Shown piece after piece: positions 8,217 through 17,785 of a stretch of DNA of 64,000 nucleotides. Positions within the stretch are counted from its first letter, which is position 1. Each line of letters starts with the position of its first letter. The position numbers and the translations under genes are program-made. Origin of the DNA: an uncultured Oscillospiraceae bacterium (GTDB taxonomy: Bacteria > Bacillota > Clostridia > Oscillospirales > Oscillospiraceae). Location: contig CANQTW010000008.1 in the NCBI GenBank assembly GCA_947626845.1, forward strand, positions 1 through 64,000, in the 5' to 3' direction. Under the pieces are notes generated by a model that was not told where the DNA came from, did no database searches, and saw nothing but the letters and a program-made list of their open reading frames with translations.

Positions 8217-9128
8217 ATGGCTAAGAATAAAGACAAAGTCGTCAACGGCTTCAACCACCGCTCCCCCGGCGATAATGTGGTCCAGGTCATCCTCTACATC
8301 ATCACCGGCCTTGCGGCTCTCATCTGCGTGCTCCCGTTCCTCTACGTGCTGGCTTCCTCCTTCGCCACGGAGAAGGAGATCCTGGAGCGCTCCTTCTTCA
8401 TCATCCCCAAGACCTTCTCCTCTAACGCCTACACCTACATCATGAAGGACGGCTCGGTGTTCCGGGGACTTAAAAACTCCGTGATCGTCACCGTCGTGGG
8501 TACCGCCATCAACATGTTCGTCTCCTGCACCATGGCCTACCCCCTCTCCCGTAAATACCTGAAGGGCCGCAACTTCTTCATGAACATGGTCATCGTCATC
8601 ATGCTCTTCGGCGGCGGCATGGTGCCCAGCTACCTGCTGATCACCCAGCTGCTGAAGCTCAGGAATACCTTCTGGGCCCTGTGGCTCCCCGGCGCCATGA
8701 GCGCGTTCAACATGATCATCATCAAGAATTACTTCTCCGGTATCCCCGACGAGTTGGAGGAGGCCGCCATCATCGACGGCGCCAACGATCTTTACACCTT
8801 CGTGAAGATCATGCTCCCCCTGTCCGGCCCCGTGCTGGCCGCCGTGTCCCTGTTCTACGCGGTGGGCCACTGGAACGGCTACTTCGGCGCCATGATGTAC
8901 ATTCAGGACGCCAACAAGGAGGTCGTGCAGATCGTGCTTCGCCGCGTCATCATGCAGTCCTCCAACCTGCCCGATCAGGCCATCGACTGGGGCGTCTGGG
9001 GCCAGCCCCCCACAAAGGCGGTCCGCAACGCCACCACCGTGGTGGCCACCGTCCCCATTTTGGTGGTCTACCCCTTCATCCAGAAGTACTTCACCGCCGG
9101 CGTTATGGTCGGCTCCGTGAAGGGCTGA
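8217..9128 (+). CDS. Sugar ABC transporter permease, YtcP/AraQ type
   Basis: 303 residues, the second membrane subunit of the importer. Six helices are predicted; the first is near residue 25 (VILYIITGLAALICVLPFLYVL). The EAA loop EAAIIDGANDLYTFVKIMLP lies near residue 181. It starts 15 bp after the previous stop with GGGAGGCGG as binding site, and codon use matches its neighbours. It should form a heterodimeric channel with the preceding permease and receive sugar from the lipoprotein that follows. Confidence 0.93.
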   Translation: MAKNKDKVVNGFNHRSPGDNVVQVILYIITGLAALICVLPFLYVLASSFATEKEILERSFFIIPKTFSSNAYTYIMKDGSVFRGLKNSVIVTVVGTAINMFVSCTMAYPLSRKYLKGRNFFMNMVIVIMLFGGGMVPSYLLITQLLKLRNTFWALWLPGAMSAFNMIIIKNYFSGIPDELEEAAIIDGANDLYTFVKIMLPLSGPVLAAVSLFYAVGHWNGYFGAMMYIQDANKEVVQIVLRRVIMQSSNLPDQAIDWGVWGQPPTKAVRNATTVVATVPILVVYPFIQKYFTAGVMVGSVKG

Positions 9129-9192
9129 TGCCCCGTTTACCGGCGGCCCTGGCCGCTTGTAATACATAAAAATATCAATAGGAGGATATTTT

Positions 9193-10854
9193 ATGAAAAT
9201 GAAAAAAATCATCGCGCTCCTGCTTGCTCTCGTGATGGTCTTCGCCCTCGTCGCCTGCGGCGGCACCGGCGACGACACCACCAAGGGCGGCAACGACACC
9301 AGCAAGGGCGGCAGCGACACCAGCAAGAACGACGATACCAGCAAGGGTGACGACGGCCAGACGGCCAACTACACCAAGACCAAGGACGGTATGCCTGTCG
9401 TCTCCATCATGCTCATCAGCAACTACGGCAACGAGATGACCGACGCCCGCGACACCGACGGCGCTGTCCAGAAGGCCATCGAGGACTACACCGGCGTCTC
9501 CCCTGAGTGGAACTTCGTCAACGCCGAGGGCTATGGCGACATTATGAACATGACCCTGCTTGACCCGGCCAACATGCCCATGATCCTGTCCTTCTCCGGC
9601 AACATCTCCACCACCATCATCCAGGCCGCCCAGAACGGCGCTTTCTGGGACATCGGGCCCTATCTTGACTCCGGCGACTATCCCAACCTTGCCACCATGT
9701 CCGACGGTATCCGCGACATCTTCACCGTCAACGGCGGCGTGATCGCCATCCCCAAGATGCGTTCTCTGGGCCGTTACGGCCTCAGCTATCGCGGCGACTG
9801 GGCTGAGAAGCTCGGCTTCACCGAACCCCCCAAGACAGTGGACGACGTGTACGAGCTGCTCAAGGCCTTCCGTGAGAACGACCCCGACGGCAACGGCCAG
9901 AAGGACACCTACGGCCTTGAGGTCAACGGCTCCTATCTGGGCTGGATGGACGTCATCTTCACCTGGTTCGGCTGCGGCGTCGGCTGGGTGGAGCAGGACG
10001 GCAACCTTGTTCCTGTCCATGAGACCGCCGAGTTCAAGGAAGCCTGCGACTGGCTCCGTAAGCTGACCGCAGAGGACATCATCCGTCCCGACTGGCCGTC
10101 TGTCGGTACTGACGGCTGGGGCGAGGCCATGCAGAAGGGCCAGGCCGGCGCGTTCGTGGACACCCTCGACTCCGGCGGACGCCGCGCGTGGCGTTACTAC
10201 ATCGGCGATGCCAACATCCCCTCCGTCACCGGTACGTCCCCCGATCCTGAGCATCCCACCAACGCCTGGGTCCAGATGGTTGGCGCCATCAACGGCCACA
10301 CCGCCTGCACCCAAGTGTATAACGGCGGCTTCCTTATCACCAAGGCCGCTGCCAAGACCGAGGATGACGTGAAGGCCTGCCTTGCGTTCCTGGATAAGAT
10401 GAACGACAAGGAGATGCGCGCTCTGGCCGACTTCGGCATCGAGGGCGTGACCTATCACATCGACGAGAACGGCTACGCCGTCTCCGACATCGGCGGCGAC
10501 GCCAACCTGCTGCCCAGCCAGGGCATCAACCAGGCCCAGGCCATGCTGCCCTATATCCTTGAGGACTCTGTTAAGGCCAAGGATGACGCTGCCGGTACTG
10601 CCTGCACCGCGGCCATGCTGGTCGCCCAGGAGGCCGCTGTTGTCGATGTGGCTGCGGCCTACGAGCTCCAGTCCCCCACCTACGTCAGCGAGAACACCAA
10701 CATTGCTCAGTCTCTCAACGACGCCAAGGTCCGTTACTGCGCCGGTGTTGACACCTGGGAGCAGTTCCAGGCCGCTGTGGCCGAGTGGGAGCAGCGCGGT
10801 GGCGCCGCTATCAAGCAGGAGATCAACGATCTCTATCACGCCAACCAGGGCTGA
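9193..10854 (+). CDS. Extracellular sugar-binding lipoprotein of ABC importer
   Basis: A 553-residue solute-binding protein. The N-terminus has a lipoprotein signal (KKIIALLLALVMVFALVAC), with the lipobox cysteine near residue 20. A low-complexity linker of G, D, T, S and K follows (residues 22-55), holding the binding domain off the membrane. Size and layout match LplA/YtcQ-type oligosaccharide-binding proteins rather than monosaccharide binders. GGAGG lies 8 nt before the ATG. In context the ligand is probably a rhamnogalacturonan or pectin side-chain oligosaccharide; this is inferred from the enzymes downstream. Confidence 0.93.
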   Translation: MKMKKIIALLLALVMVFALVACGGTGDDTTKGGNDTSKGGSDTSKNDDTSKGDDGQTANYTKTKDGMPVVSIMLISNYGNEMTDARDTDGAVQKAIEDYTGVSPEWNFVNAEGYGDIMNMTLLDPANMPMILSFSGNISTTIIQAAQNGAFWDIGPYLDSGDYPNLATMSDGIRDIFTVNGGVIAIPKMRSLGRYGLSYRGDWAEKLGFTEPPKTVDDVYELLKAFRENDPDGNGQKDTYGLEVNGSYLGWMDVIFTWFGCGVGWVEQDGNLVPVHETAEFKEACDWLRKLTAEDIIRPDWPSVGTDGWGEAMQKGQAGAFVDTLDSGGRRAWRYYIGDANIPSVTGTSPDPEHPTNAWVQMVGAINGHTACTQVYNGGFLITKAAAKTEDDVKACLAFLDKMNDKEMRALADFGIEGVTYHIDENGYAVSDIGGDANLLPSQGINQAQAMLPYILEDSVKAKDDAAGTACTAAMLVAQEAAVVDVAAAYELQSPTYVSENTNIAQSLNDAKVRYCAGVDTWEQFQAAVAEWEQRGGAAIKQEINDLYHANQG

Positions 10855-10887
10855 TCTGACACAGATACCATACAATCCCACCTCCTT

Positions 10888-10915
10888 GTGCGCCGCGCCG
10901 AAAGGCGCGGCGCAC
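10888..10915 (+). terminator. GC-rich hairpin after the sugar-binding lipoprotein
   Basis: The stem GTGCGCCGCGCC / GGCGCGGCGCAC closes on loop GAAA about 30 nt after the stop codon. The following GCCCTTTCC is a poor U-tract, so it may act as an attenuating or mRNA-stabilising hairpin rather than a full terminator. Confidence 0.55.
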
Positions 10916-11018
10916 GCCCTTTCCCGGACTTGTGAGAGGCGACAGACGCTGAACCGTGGCAAAAAATCTGCTGTCCGTCACAAATGCGGGAATCCAAACA
11001 TCGAAGGGAGGGACGGCC

Positions 11019-11606
11019 ATGTATCCCATCGCCGTCGGTCTTATCTTCATCTTTTGCTCCTTCACGGTCTCCGTCTTCGGCCCCACCGTGGACCTGCTGC
11101 CGGATTTCGTGGGCTACGCCCTGATCGCCTACAGCGCCTGGAAGCTTCGGGCCAACTCCTACGCCTTCTCCCACGTGCTGTGGCTCTCCGCCGTCATGAC
11201 CGTCTACGCCGCCCTGGCCCACTATTTCGCCCCTACGGGCCTGCTGGGCCTGGTCGTCAGCGCCCTGGAGACGGCTGGCACCGTCTGGCTCCTGATCCTC
11301 CTGGCCCGCGGCGTGGGGGAGTATGAAGAGACGGAGAAGTGCCCCCTCCGCTGGGAGCAGCTGGATCGCTGGAAGCTCCTTGCCGTGACGGCCTACATCG
11401 CCGTTTTCGCCTGCAACGTGGCGCTGGAGTTCATTCCCCTTATCGGCTTTTTCGCCCTGCTGGTGCTTGTTTACTGGGTGGTGGCCTGCGTGGGCTATAC
11501 CGTCTGCTTCTTCCGCACCGCCCGCCGCTGGAAGCACCGGAACGATGACCCCGGCCAGGGCGGCAAAAAATATCTCTCCGGCCCCCTCCCGCCCCATAAG
11601 GATTGA
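11019..11606 (+). CDS. Unknown multi-pass membrane protein
   Basis: 195 residues, mostly hydrophobic, with five or so predicted helices starting at residue 1 (YPIAVGLIFIFCSFTVSVFG). The motif DLLPDFVGYALIAY near residue 23 is seen in small membrane proteins of Bacillota, but I cannot name a function. The last 15 residues are charged and cytoplasmic. The ATG at 11019 follows GAAGGGAGGG. It lies between the importer operon and the enzyme operon and has codon use like theirs, so an accessory role in uptake is possible but unproven. Confidence 0.7.
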   Translation: MYPIAVGLIFIFCSFTVSVFGPTVDLLPDFVGYALIAYSAWKLRANSYAFSHVLWLSAVMTVYAALAHYFAPTGLLGLVVSALETAGTVWLLILLARGVGEYEETEKCPLRWEQLDRWKLLAVTAYIAVFACNVALEFIPLIGFFALLVLVYWVVACVGYTVCFFRTARRWKHRNDDPGQGGKKYLSGPLPPHKD

Positions 11607-11632
11607 CGGGAAAGGATCGGCAGCAGAAGCAA

Positions 11633-11660
11633 TTGACAAATCCGAAAACGGGTTTATAGT
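11633..11660 (+). promoter_or_regulatory. Sigma-A promoter of the pectin enzyme operon
   Basis: TTGACA (11633-11638), a 16-bp spacer and TATAGT (11655-11660) sit 41 bp before the start of the GH106-like gene. This is the likely start of the long enzyme transcript. Confidence 0.7.
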
Positions 11661-11701
11661 TATAGTATACAGCGCGGACGCGCCGTCTTGAGGTGATCGA
11701 T

Positions 11702-13732
11702 ATGCGGCTTTTGGACATGCTGAAGGACCCCGGCCCGGAATTTTCCCCCATCCCCTTCTGGTTTTTGAACGGCGATCTGACCCATAAGGAGCTGCGCCGC
11801 CAGCTGGCGGATTTCCACGCCCATGGGGTGGACGGGGTGGTGCTCCACCCCCGTATGGGCCTGCCCCGCCGGATCGGCTATCTGTCCGACGGGTTTTTCG
11901 CCTATATCCGCACCGCCCTGGAGACCTGTCGGGAGCTGGGGATGCGGGTGGTGTTCTATGACGAGGGCATGTACCCCTCCGGCTCCGCCTGCGGCCAGGT
12001 GGCGGCGGGCCACCCGGAGTACGCCAGCCTGGGGATCACGGTGACGGAGGCCCCGGAGGCCGGGGACGAGGTGCTGGCGGAGAAGGACGGCGCCTTTTTG
12101 GCGGCCCGCCATACCCGCGGCACCATCCGCGGCGTCCACTACGGCGAGGATGACTTCGAGCCCAACGCCCCTTTGAGCGCCGATCTTCTGAACCCCGACG
12201 CGGTGGCCCGCTTCATCGAGCTGACCCATGAGGCGTACTGGCGACGCTTCAAGGAGTATTTCGGCTCCACCGTCATCGGCTTTTTCACCGACGAGCCCAG
12301 CGTCACGGGCCGGTGCGTCACCGGCATGAAGCCCTGGACGCGGGGCTTTGCCAGGCTCTTTACCGATGCCGGCGGGGAGCTTCGGAACCTGTTCGCCCTC
12401 TTTACGGGGGAGGAGAACGATGACACCCGCCTCTATGAGCGGATGATCATGGAGCGGGAGAATGAGGTCTACTATTCCGCCCTGTCCTCCTGGTGTCAGG
12501 AGCACGGGATCGCCCTCATGGGCCACCCGGATTCCTCGGACGATATCGAGCGGGAGCGCCACTTCCATATCCCCGGCCAGGACCTGGTCTACCGCCAGGT
12601 CTCCCCGGAGAAGGGGGATTTGACGGGCCGGGACTCCGTTCAGGGCAAATGCTCCGCCGACGCGGCGCGGCTTTTGGGCCGCCGGCGCAACTCCAACGAG
12701 TGCCTGGGCGTCTGCGGCGGGGAGGAGAACCCCTGGAGCATGACGGCGGCGGATATCAAGTGGTTCATCGACTATCTGGCCGTACGGGGCGTCAATATGT
12801 ACATACTCCACGCCTTTTATTACTCCATCCTGGGCCGCCGTCGGGACGAGCGGCCCCCCGACGTGGGCCCCCACTCCATCTGGTGGCCCCACTACCGCCG
12901 GTGGACGGACTATGTAAGGCGCGTCTCGTGCCTGATGACCGATACGGAGCTTCGCGCCCCCGTGGCGGTACTGTGCCGCAACCGGGAGCTGATGCCGGAG
13001 GCCGTGGCGCCCCTCTTTGAAAACCAGATCGGTTTTATGTACCTGCCCCAAAGCTTCTGGGACGGGTGTCGGGTGGAGGCGGGCCGGCTTGTCTGCGGCC
13101 AGCGGCGCTTTTCCGCCGTCATCGACCCGGAGGGCCGCTTCCCCCAGGTGAGTCGGGACCTGCTGGCCCAGGAGCGGGATATCCGCACGGCGCGGCCCCA
13201 GCCGGGACTGCGGGCCATACGGTTCGGGAAAGGCGGCACGGAATGTGTGTTCCTGGCCAACGCCGGAGAGACGGATATCGACACCCCCGCCGCCCTCCCC
13301 TTTGGGGGAAAGGCCGGCCAATACGACCTGTGGAGCGGCAAAGCCGCCCGCTTTGAGGGGCGCCTTATCCTCCCGCGTCGGGGAAGCCTCCTGCTTTTCG
13401 CCTGCTCGGAGGCGGAGTTTGACGGTCTGCCCGCGCTCCGCGCCCCGGCGGCGCTTCCCGTGCCGGCCTTTAGGCTCGTCTCCCACGATCCCGCCGCGGC
13501 GGTGAAGGTCTACGAGGCGGAGACAGGGCCGGGGGAGGGCGTTCTCACCTTGGAGGCGGAGGAGATGGCGGAGCTGACAGTCAACGGCGTTTTCGCCGGC
13601 GTCTCCTTCTGGGGGCCCCACCGCTTTGACCTGACGGGCCTGCTCACCGCCGGACAGAACAAGCTCCGGCTGACGGTCACCGGCTCCAGAGCCAATCTCT
13701 ACGGAAAACCCGTGCCCTACGGGTTGAAATAA
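11702..13732 (+). CDS. GH106-like glycoside hydrolase (rhamnosidase-related)
   Basis: A 676-residue protein without a signal peptide. The N-terminus (FSPIPFWFLNGDLTHKELRR and GVDGVVLHPRMGLP) is typical of a TIM-barrel family related to alpha-L-rhamnosidases of GH106, as is YDEGMYPSGSACGQV near residue 93. The barrel continues to about residue 430. The C-terminal 150 residues form beta domains ending in a jelly-roll-like segment (LTVNGVFAGVSFWGPHRFDL). The ATG at 11702 is preferred over an in-frame GTG at 11693 because GAGGTG lies 6 nt before the ATG. As first gene of the lyase/esterase operon it probably trims rhamnose-containing oligosaccharides, but the sugar specificity is inferred. Confidence 0.7.
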   Translation: MRLLDMLKDPGPEFSPIPFWFLNGDLTHKELRRQLADFHAHGVDGVVLHPRMGLPRRIGYLSDGFFAYIRTALETCRELGMRVVFYDEGMYPSGSACGQVAAGHPEYASLGITVTEAPEAGDEVLAEKDGAFLAARHTRGTIRGVHYGEDDFEPNAPLSADLLNPDAVARFIELTHEAYWRRFKEYFGSTVIGFFTDEPSVTGRCVTGMKPWTRGFARLFTDAGGELRNLFALFTGEENDDTRLYERMIMERENEVYYSALSSWCQEHGIALMGHPDSSDDIERERHFHIPGQDLVYRQVSPEKGDLTGRDSVQGKCSADAARLLGRRRNSNECLGVCGGEENPWSMTAADIKWFIDYLAVRGVNMYILHAFYYSILGRRRDERPPDVGPHSIWWPHYRRWTDYVRRVSCLMTDTELRAPVAVLCRNRELMPEAVAPLFENQIGFMYLPQSFWDGCRVEAGRLVCGQRRFSAVIDPEGRFPQVSRDLLAQERDIRTARPQPGLRAIRFGKGGTECVFLANAGETDIDTPAALPFGGKAGQYDLWSGKAARFEGRLILPRRGSLLLFACSEAEFDGLPALRAPAALPVPAFRLVSHDPAAAVKVYEAETGPGEGVLTLEAEEMAELTVNGVFAGVSFWGPHRFDLTGLLTAGQNKLRLTVTGSRANLYGKPVPYGLK

Positions 13733-13742
13733 GGTGGTCACT

Positions 13743-16700
13743 ATGGATATGAACCTCACACTCTCTAATCTCACCGCCAACAGCGTCACCCTCGCCTGGG
13801 ACGCCGTGGAGGGCGCGGATTATTACACCGTCTCCTGGTCGGACCGGGACACGCCGGCCCATATTCTGAAGCCCCTGCCCCCCGTGCGGGGTACGCGCTT
13901 TGTGTTCCGCCGCTCCACCGACATCCCCTACTACCTGAAGGTGGAGGCCAGGAGCCTTGACGGCGCGGTCCTGGCGGAAAGCCCCACCGTCCGCTCCGCC
14001 GTGGGCAGGCTCTCCCGCCCGCAGTTAGAGGAGCTGGGCCGGGGCCTTGTGGCCGTGGATACGGGGGAGGGCGTGTTCCTCAGCTGGCGGCTTTTGCGGA
14101 GCGAGGTCAACGGATACACCGCCACCGGCCTTGCCGGCGCGGATTTTGCCGTATACAAGAACGGCGAAAGGCTCGCCCTGGTCACGGACCGCACCAGCTT
14201 CCGGGACGGGAAGGGCACCGCGGAGGATTCCTACGCCGTGGCCGCCGTCTGCGCCGGCGTGGAGGACCCCCCCTGCAAGCCGGTGAAGCCCTGGAAGCAG
14301 AATTATATCGACATCCCCCTCTCCATCCCCCAGGGCGGCGTCACCCCCGCGGGACAGGAGTTCACCTACCACTGCTCGGATATGAGCGTGGGGGATATGG
14401 ACGGCGACGGGGAGTATGAGTTCGTCCTGAAGTGGAGCCCCTCCAACGCCCACGACGTCAGCCACCGGGGCTATACCGGCCACTGCATCCTGGACTGCTT
14501 CCGGCTGGACGGCACGAAGCTCTGGCGGCTGGATATGGGCCCCAACATTCGGGCGGGGAACCACTATACCCAGTTCATGGTATACGATTTCAACGGCGAC
14601 GGCAGGGCCGAGATGGCCGTCAAGACCGCGCCGGGGACCATGATGACCCGCTACGCCCCGGACGGGAGCGTCAAGAGCCGGGACTACGTGACCATGCCCC
14701 AGGAGGACATCGACGCCGGCTGGTCCCATGAGGACAACTACGTCTGCTCCGCCGAGGATTACCGCCGGCATGTGGCGGACATGTTCGAGGCGTGGCCCAG
14801 GCACCCGGAGGTGCTGGCCGGCCACTGGCCCCAGACTGTGGAGGAGTGCCTGGGTATTCCCCGACGCTACCCCTATCCCTTAAAGCGGGACGAGGCCCAG
14901 GCCCTGGCGGATTTCTTCATCGACCAGTGGGCCCCCGCCCGCGACCCCCACAACAGGCTTTGGGAGTTTGAGGGCTTCATCTACGAGGGGCCGGAGTATC
15001 TGACCATGTTCGACGGCACGGGCCGGGAGCTGGACACCATCCACTACGAGCCGGCCAGAGGCGACGACGGCCTCATGTGGGGCGACTACGCCTGGACGCG
15101 CATCGAGCCCTGCAACCGGGTGGACCGGTTTTTGGCCGGCGTGGGGTATCTGGACGGCAGGCGCCCGTACCTGCTGATGTGTCGGGGTTACTACACCAGG
15201 GCGTATGTGGCCGCCTACGACTTCTTTGAGAACAAATTCCACAAGGTCTGGGCCGCCGACTCCGGCTTCATGCCCATGGCCAACCCCTTTGACTATACCA
15301 CCACCCAGCGTACCGGCAGCTCCCCCGTCATGGGCGGGCTGGCCGGCCAGGGCAACCACTCCGTCTCCACCGCCGACATCGACGGCGACGGGTACATGGA
15401 GCTGATCTACGGCGCGGCGGTCATCGACCACGACGGGACGCTCCTCTATTCCGCCCGCGGCAAGCTGCCCGACGGACGGGACGCGAAGCTGGGCCACGGG
15501 GACGCCATGCACGTGGCGGATATCGACCCGGACAGGCCGGGGAAGGAGATATTCAACGTCTACGAGGAGGGGAAAAACGCCCCCTACGGCTACGCCCTCC
15601 GGGACGCGGAGACGGGAAAGGTCTATTTCGGCCAGTATTACGAGGGGGACCTGGGCCGGTGCATGATCGGCGATATCGCCGACGGCGTGCGGGGCCTGCA
15701 GGTGTGGGTCAACGATGTCTTTGACTGCAAGGGCAACAAGCTGGACATCCCCGCCCCCAGCACCAATATGCGCGTCTTCTGGGCCGGGGACATGACCACC
15801 CAGCTCACCGACGGCCCCGACTATATGGGCCAGGGGGCCTCCGGGGCGGCCATAGGACGGGTGGTGGACCCGCGCCGTGGCGTGATGCTGGAGCCGGAGG
15901 GCACCGGCACCAACCACTACACCAAGGCCACCCCCTGCCTGGTGGCCGATATTTTCGGCGACTGGCGGGAGGAGATCCTGCTGCGCCACGCGGACAACAG
16001 CGCCATCCGCATCTACACCAACACCGGCGACGCGCCCCACAAGCTCTTCACCCTGATGCACGACCCCCAGTACAGGTGCGGCGTGGCCTGGCAGAACAAC
16101 TGCTACAACCAGCCGGTGTATCCCTCCTTCTACTACGCCTCGGATATGGAGTTCAAGGATGTGCTGAAGGGCATGGGGTACAGGCCCACTGTGTACCTGG
16201 CGGGGGACTCCACCATGCAGACCTACGAGCCGGAGGACGGAGGCCTGGCCGGCTGGGGCCAGACACTGAGCCGCGCCGCCGTGGGGGGCAAGCTGGCCCT
16301 GGAGGCCCACCGCCCCGACTGCCCCTTCGGGCAGGAGCGGCAGTACACCCTCCCGGAGATCGTCATCGACAACTGCGCCATGGGCGGCAGAAGCACCAGG
16401 CAGTTTCTGACCGAGGGGCGGCTGGCGGACATCGAAAAGCGCATCACCCTGGGCGACTACCTGATCGTCCAGTTCGGCCACAACGACTGCGACCCCGCCC
16501 ACCCGGAGCGGTACACCGCCTTGGAGGAGTACGCCGCCAACCTGGAGGTCTTTATCAGGGCGGCCAGGGATCGCGGCGCCACGCCGGTGCTGGTGACGCC
16601 CATCACCGACTTAGGGCTTCAGGAGGGCCTCGCCGGCCTCAACAAGTACAGCACCGCCATGCGTGAAACGGCGGAAAAGCTGGACGTGCCGGTGCTCGAC

Positions 16701-16886
16701 ATGCGCAAGGCCAGCCGCCTCAGCCTTGAGAAGCTGGGTTCGCGGCGCACGGCGGAGTTCTTCCAGCCGGACGGGGTGCATCTGACGGCGGCGGGCGCGG
16801 CCCACATGGACAACATCTTTGTCAATCTTCTGAAGGCCTGCCAGGATACGCGCCTTGACCTTCTTCGGGCGGCCTTCGGCGGCTGA
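13743..16886 (+). CDS. Fused rhamnogalacturonan lyase (PL11) and acetylesterase (CE12)
   Basis: A 1047-residue two-enzyme fusion. Residues 1-180 are fibronectin-like. Residues about 188-810 form a PL11 rhamnogalacturonan lyase beta-propeller with calcium-type loops DMDGDGEYEF, DFNGDGRAEM and DIDGDGYMEL. Residues about 815-1047 are an SGNH esterase of CE12 with GDST (serine near 823), GGRST, GHND and the DGVHLT Asp-His pair. Together the two activities would remove acetyl groups from galacturonate and cleave the rhamnose-galacturonate backbone. There is no signal peptide, so it resembles the intracellular YesX rather than the secreted YesW. The start is the ATG at 13743, 5 nt after AAGGTGG and 10 bp after the previous stop. 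Confidence 0.93.
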   Translation: MDMNLTLSNLTANSVTLAWDAVEGADYYTVSWSDRDTPAHILKPLPPVRGTRFVFRRSTDIPYYLKVEARSLDGAVLAESPTVRSAVGRLSRPQLEELGRGLVAVDTGEGVFLSWRLLRSEVNGYTATGLAGADFAVYKNGERLALVTDRTSFRDGKGTAEDSYAVAAVCAGVEDPPCKPVKPWKQNYIDIPLSIPQGGVTPAGQEFTYHCSDMSVGDMDGDGEYEFVLKWSPSNAHDVSHRGYTGHCILDCFRLDGTKLWRLDMGPNIRAGNHYTQFMVYDFNGDGRAEMAVKTAPGTMMTRYAPDGSVKSRDYVTMPQEDIDAGWSHEDNYVCSAEDYRRHVADMFEAWPRHPEVLAGHWPQTVEECLGIPRRYPYPLKRDEAQALADFFIDQWAPARDPHNRLWEFEGFIYEGPEYLTMFDGTGRELDTIHYEPARGDDGLMWGDYAWTRIEPCNRVDRFLAGVGYLDGRRPYLLMCRGYYTRAYVAAYDFFENKFHKVWAADSGFMPMANPFDYTTTQRTGSSPVMGGLAGQGNHSVSTADIDGDGYMELIYGAAVIDHDGTLLYSARGKLPDGRDAKLGHGDAMHVADIDPDRPGKEIFNVYEEGKNAPYGYALRDAETGKVYFGQYYEGDLGRCMIGDIADGVRGLQVWVNDVFDCKGNKLDIPAPSTNMRVFWAGDMTTQLTDGPDYMGQGASGAAIGRVVDPRRGVMLEPEGTGTNHYTKATPCLVADIFGDWREEILLRHADNSAIRIYTNTGDAPHKLFTLMHDPQYRCGVAWQNNCYNQPVYPSFYYASDMEFKDVLKGMGYRPTVYLAGDSTMQTYEPEDGGLAGWGQTLSRAAVGGKLALEAHRPDCPFGQERQYTLPEIVIDNCAMGGRSTRQFLTEGRLADIEKRITLGDYLIVQFGHNDCDPAHPERYTALEEYAANLEVFIRAARDRGATPVLVTPITDLGLQEGLAGLNKYSTAMRETAEKLDVPVLDMRKASRLSLEKLGSRRTAEFFQPDGVHLTAAGAAHMDNIFVNLLKACQDTRLDLLRAAFGG

Positions 16887-16923
16887 GATCATTTGAAAAA
16901 ATACCATCACAGGGGGTATGGAT

Positions 16924-17736
16924 ATGCTTAGTCCCGCGCTGAAAAACATCTACACCTGCTTCCCCGGAGGGAAGCACAAGGTCCTGACCATGAGCTATGA
17001 CGACGGGCGGCTTGAGGACCGCCGGCTTGTGGACATCTTCAACAAAAACGGCATCAAGGGCACCTTCAACTTAAATTCCGGACGGTTCTTCGACCCTCAG
17101 AGGGTGCCGGTAAGCGAGTATAAGAGCCTGTACGCCGGCCATGAGATCGCCTGTCACACCTACACCCACCCCACCATCGAGCGGTGCCCCATGGAGCAGG
17201 TGGCGCGGCAGGTCCTGCAGGACAGGATGGAGCTGGAGGACATCGTGGGCGCGCCGGTGCGGGGCCTCGCCTACCCCAACGGCTCCTACTCTAAGGAGAT
17301 CATGGCGCTCCTGCCCGCCCTGGGCATCAAATACGCCAGGGTGGTCCCCACCACCGGCGGCTTCGGGATGCCCGCGGACTTCCTGGAGTGGAAGGGCACC
17401 TGCCACCACAACGGAAAGCTCCTGGAGCTGGGCCGGCAGTTTTTGGACATGCACAAGACCCAGTATCTCTACATGATGTACGTCTGGGGCCACAGCTTCG
17501 AGTTCCCCATCTACGACAACTGGAACGTGATGGAGGAATTTTGCGCCATGATGTCCGGCAAGGAGGACATCTGGTACGCCACGAATATTGAGATCGTGGA
17601 CTACCTGGAGGACGCCCGCAGGCTCCGGTTCACCGCCGCCGGGGACAAGGTCTACAACCCCAACGCCCGAAGCGTCTGGCTGGAGGTGGACGGGGTGAAG
17701 GTAGAGGTCCCCGCGGGGCAGCTGGTGAGCTTCTGA
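16924..17736 (+). CDS. Polysaccharide deacetylase-like protein (NodB fold)
   Basis: 270 residues of the carbohydrate esterase 4 fold. The metal-binding motifs appear as MSYDDG near residue 23 and HEIACHTYTHPT near 74, followed by GLAYPNG near 115. It has no signal peptide, unlike peptidoglycan deacetylases. In a pectin operon it may act on acetylated oligosaccharides, complementing the CE12 enzymes. The ATG at 16924 has AGGGGG 7 nt upstream; an ATG six bases earlier is too close to that site. It follows the lyase fusion by 37 bp. Confidence 0.85.
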   Translation: MLSPALKNIYTCFPGGKHKVLTMSYDDGRLEDRRLVDIFNKNGIKGTFNLNSGRFFDPQRVPVSEYKSLYAGHEIACHTYTHPTIERCPMEQVARQVLQDRMELEDIVGAPVRGLAYPNGSYSKEIMALLPALGIKYARVVPTTGGFGMPADFLEWKGTCHHNGKLLELGRQFLDMHKTQYLYMMYVWGHSFEFPIYDNWNVMEEFCAMMSGKEDIWYATNIEIVDYLEDARRLRFTAAGDKVYNPNARSVWLEVDGVKVEVPAGQLVSF

Positions 17737-17785
17737 TACCAATGTCCGCTCACAGGCCCGCAGAGTTTGGATCGAGGTGAAACCC

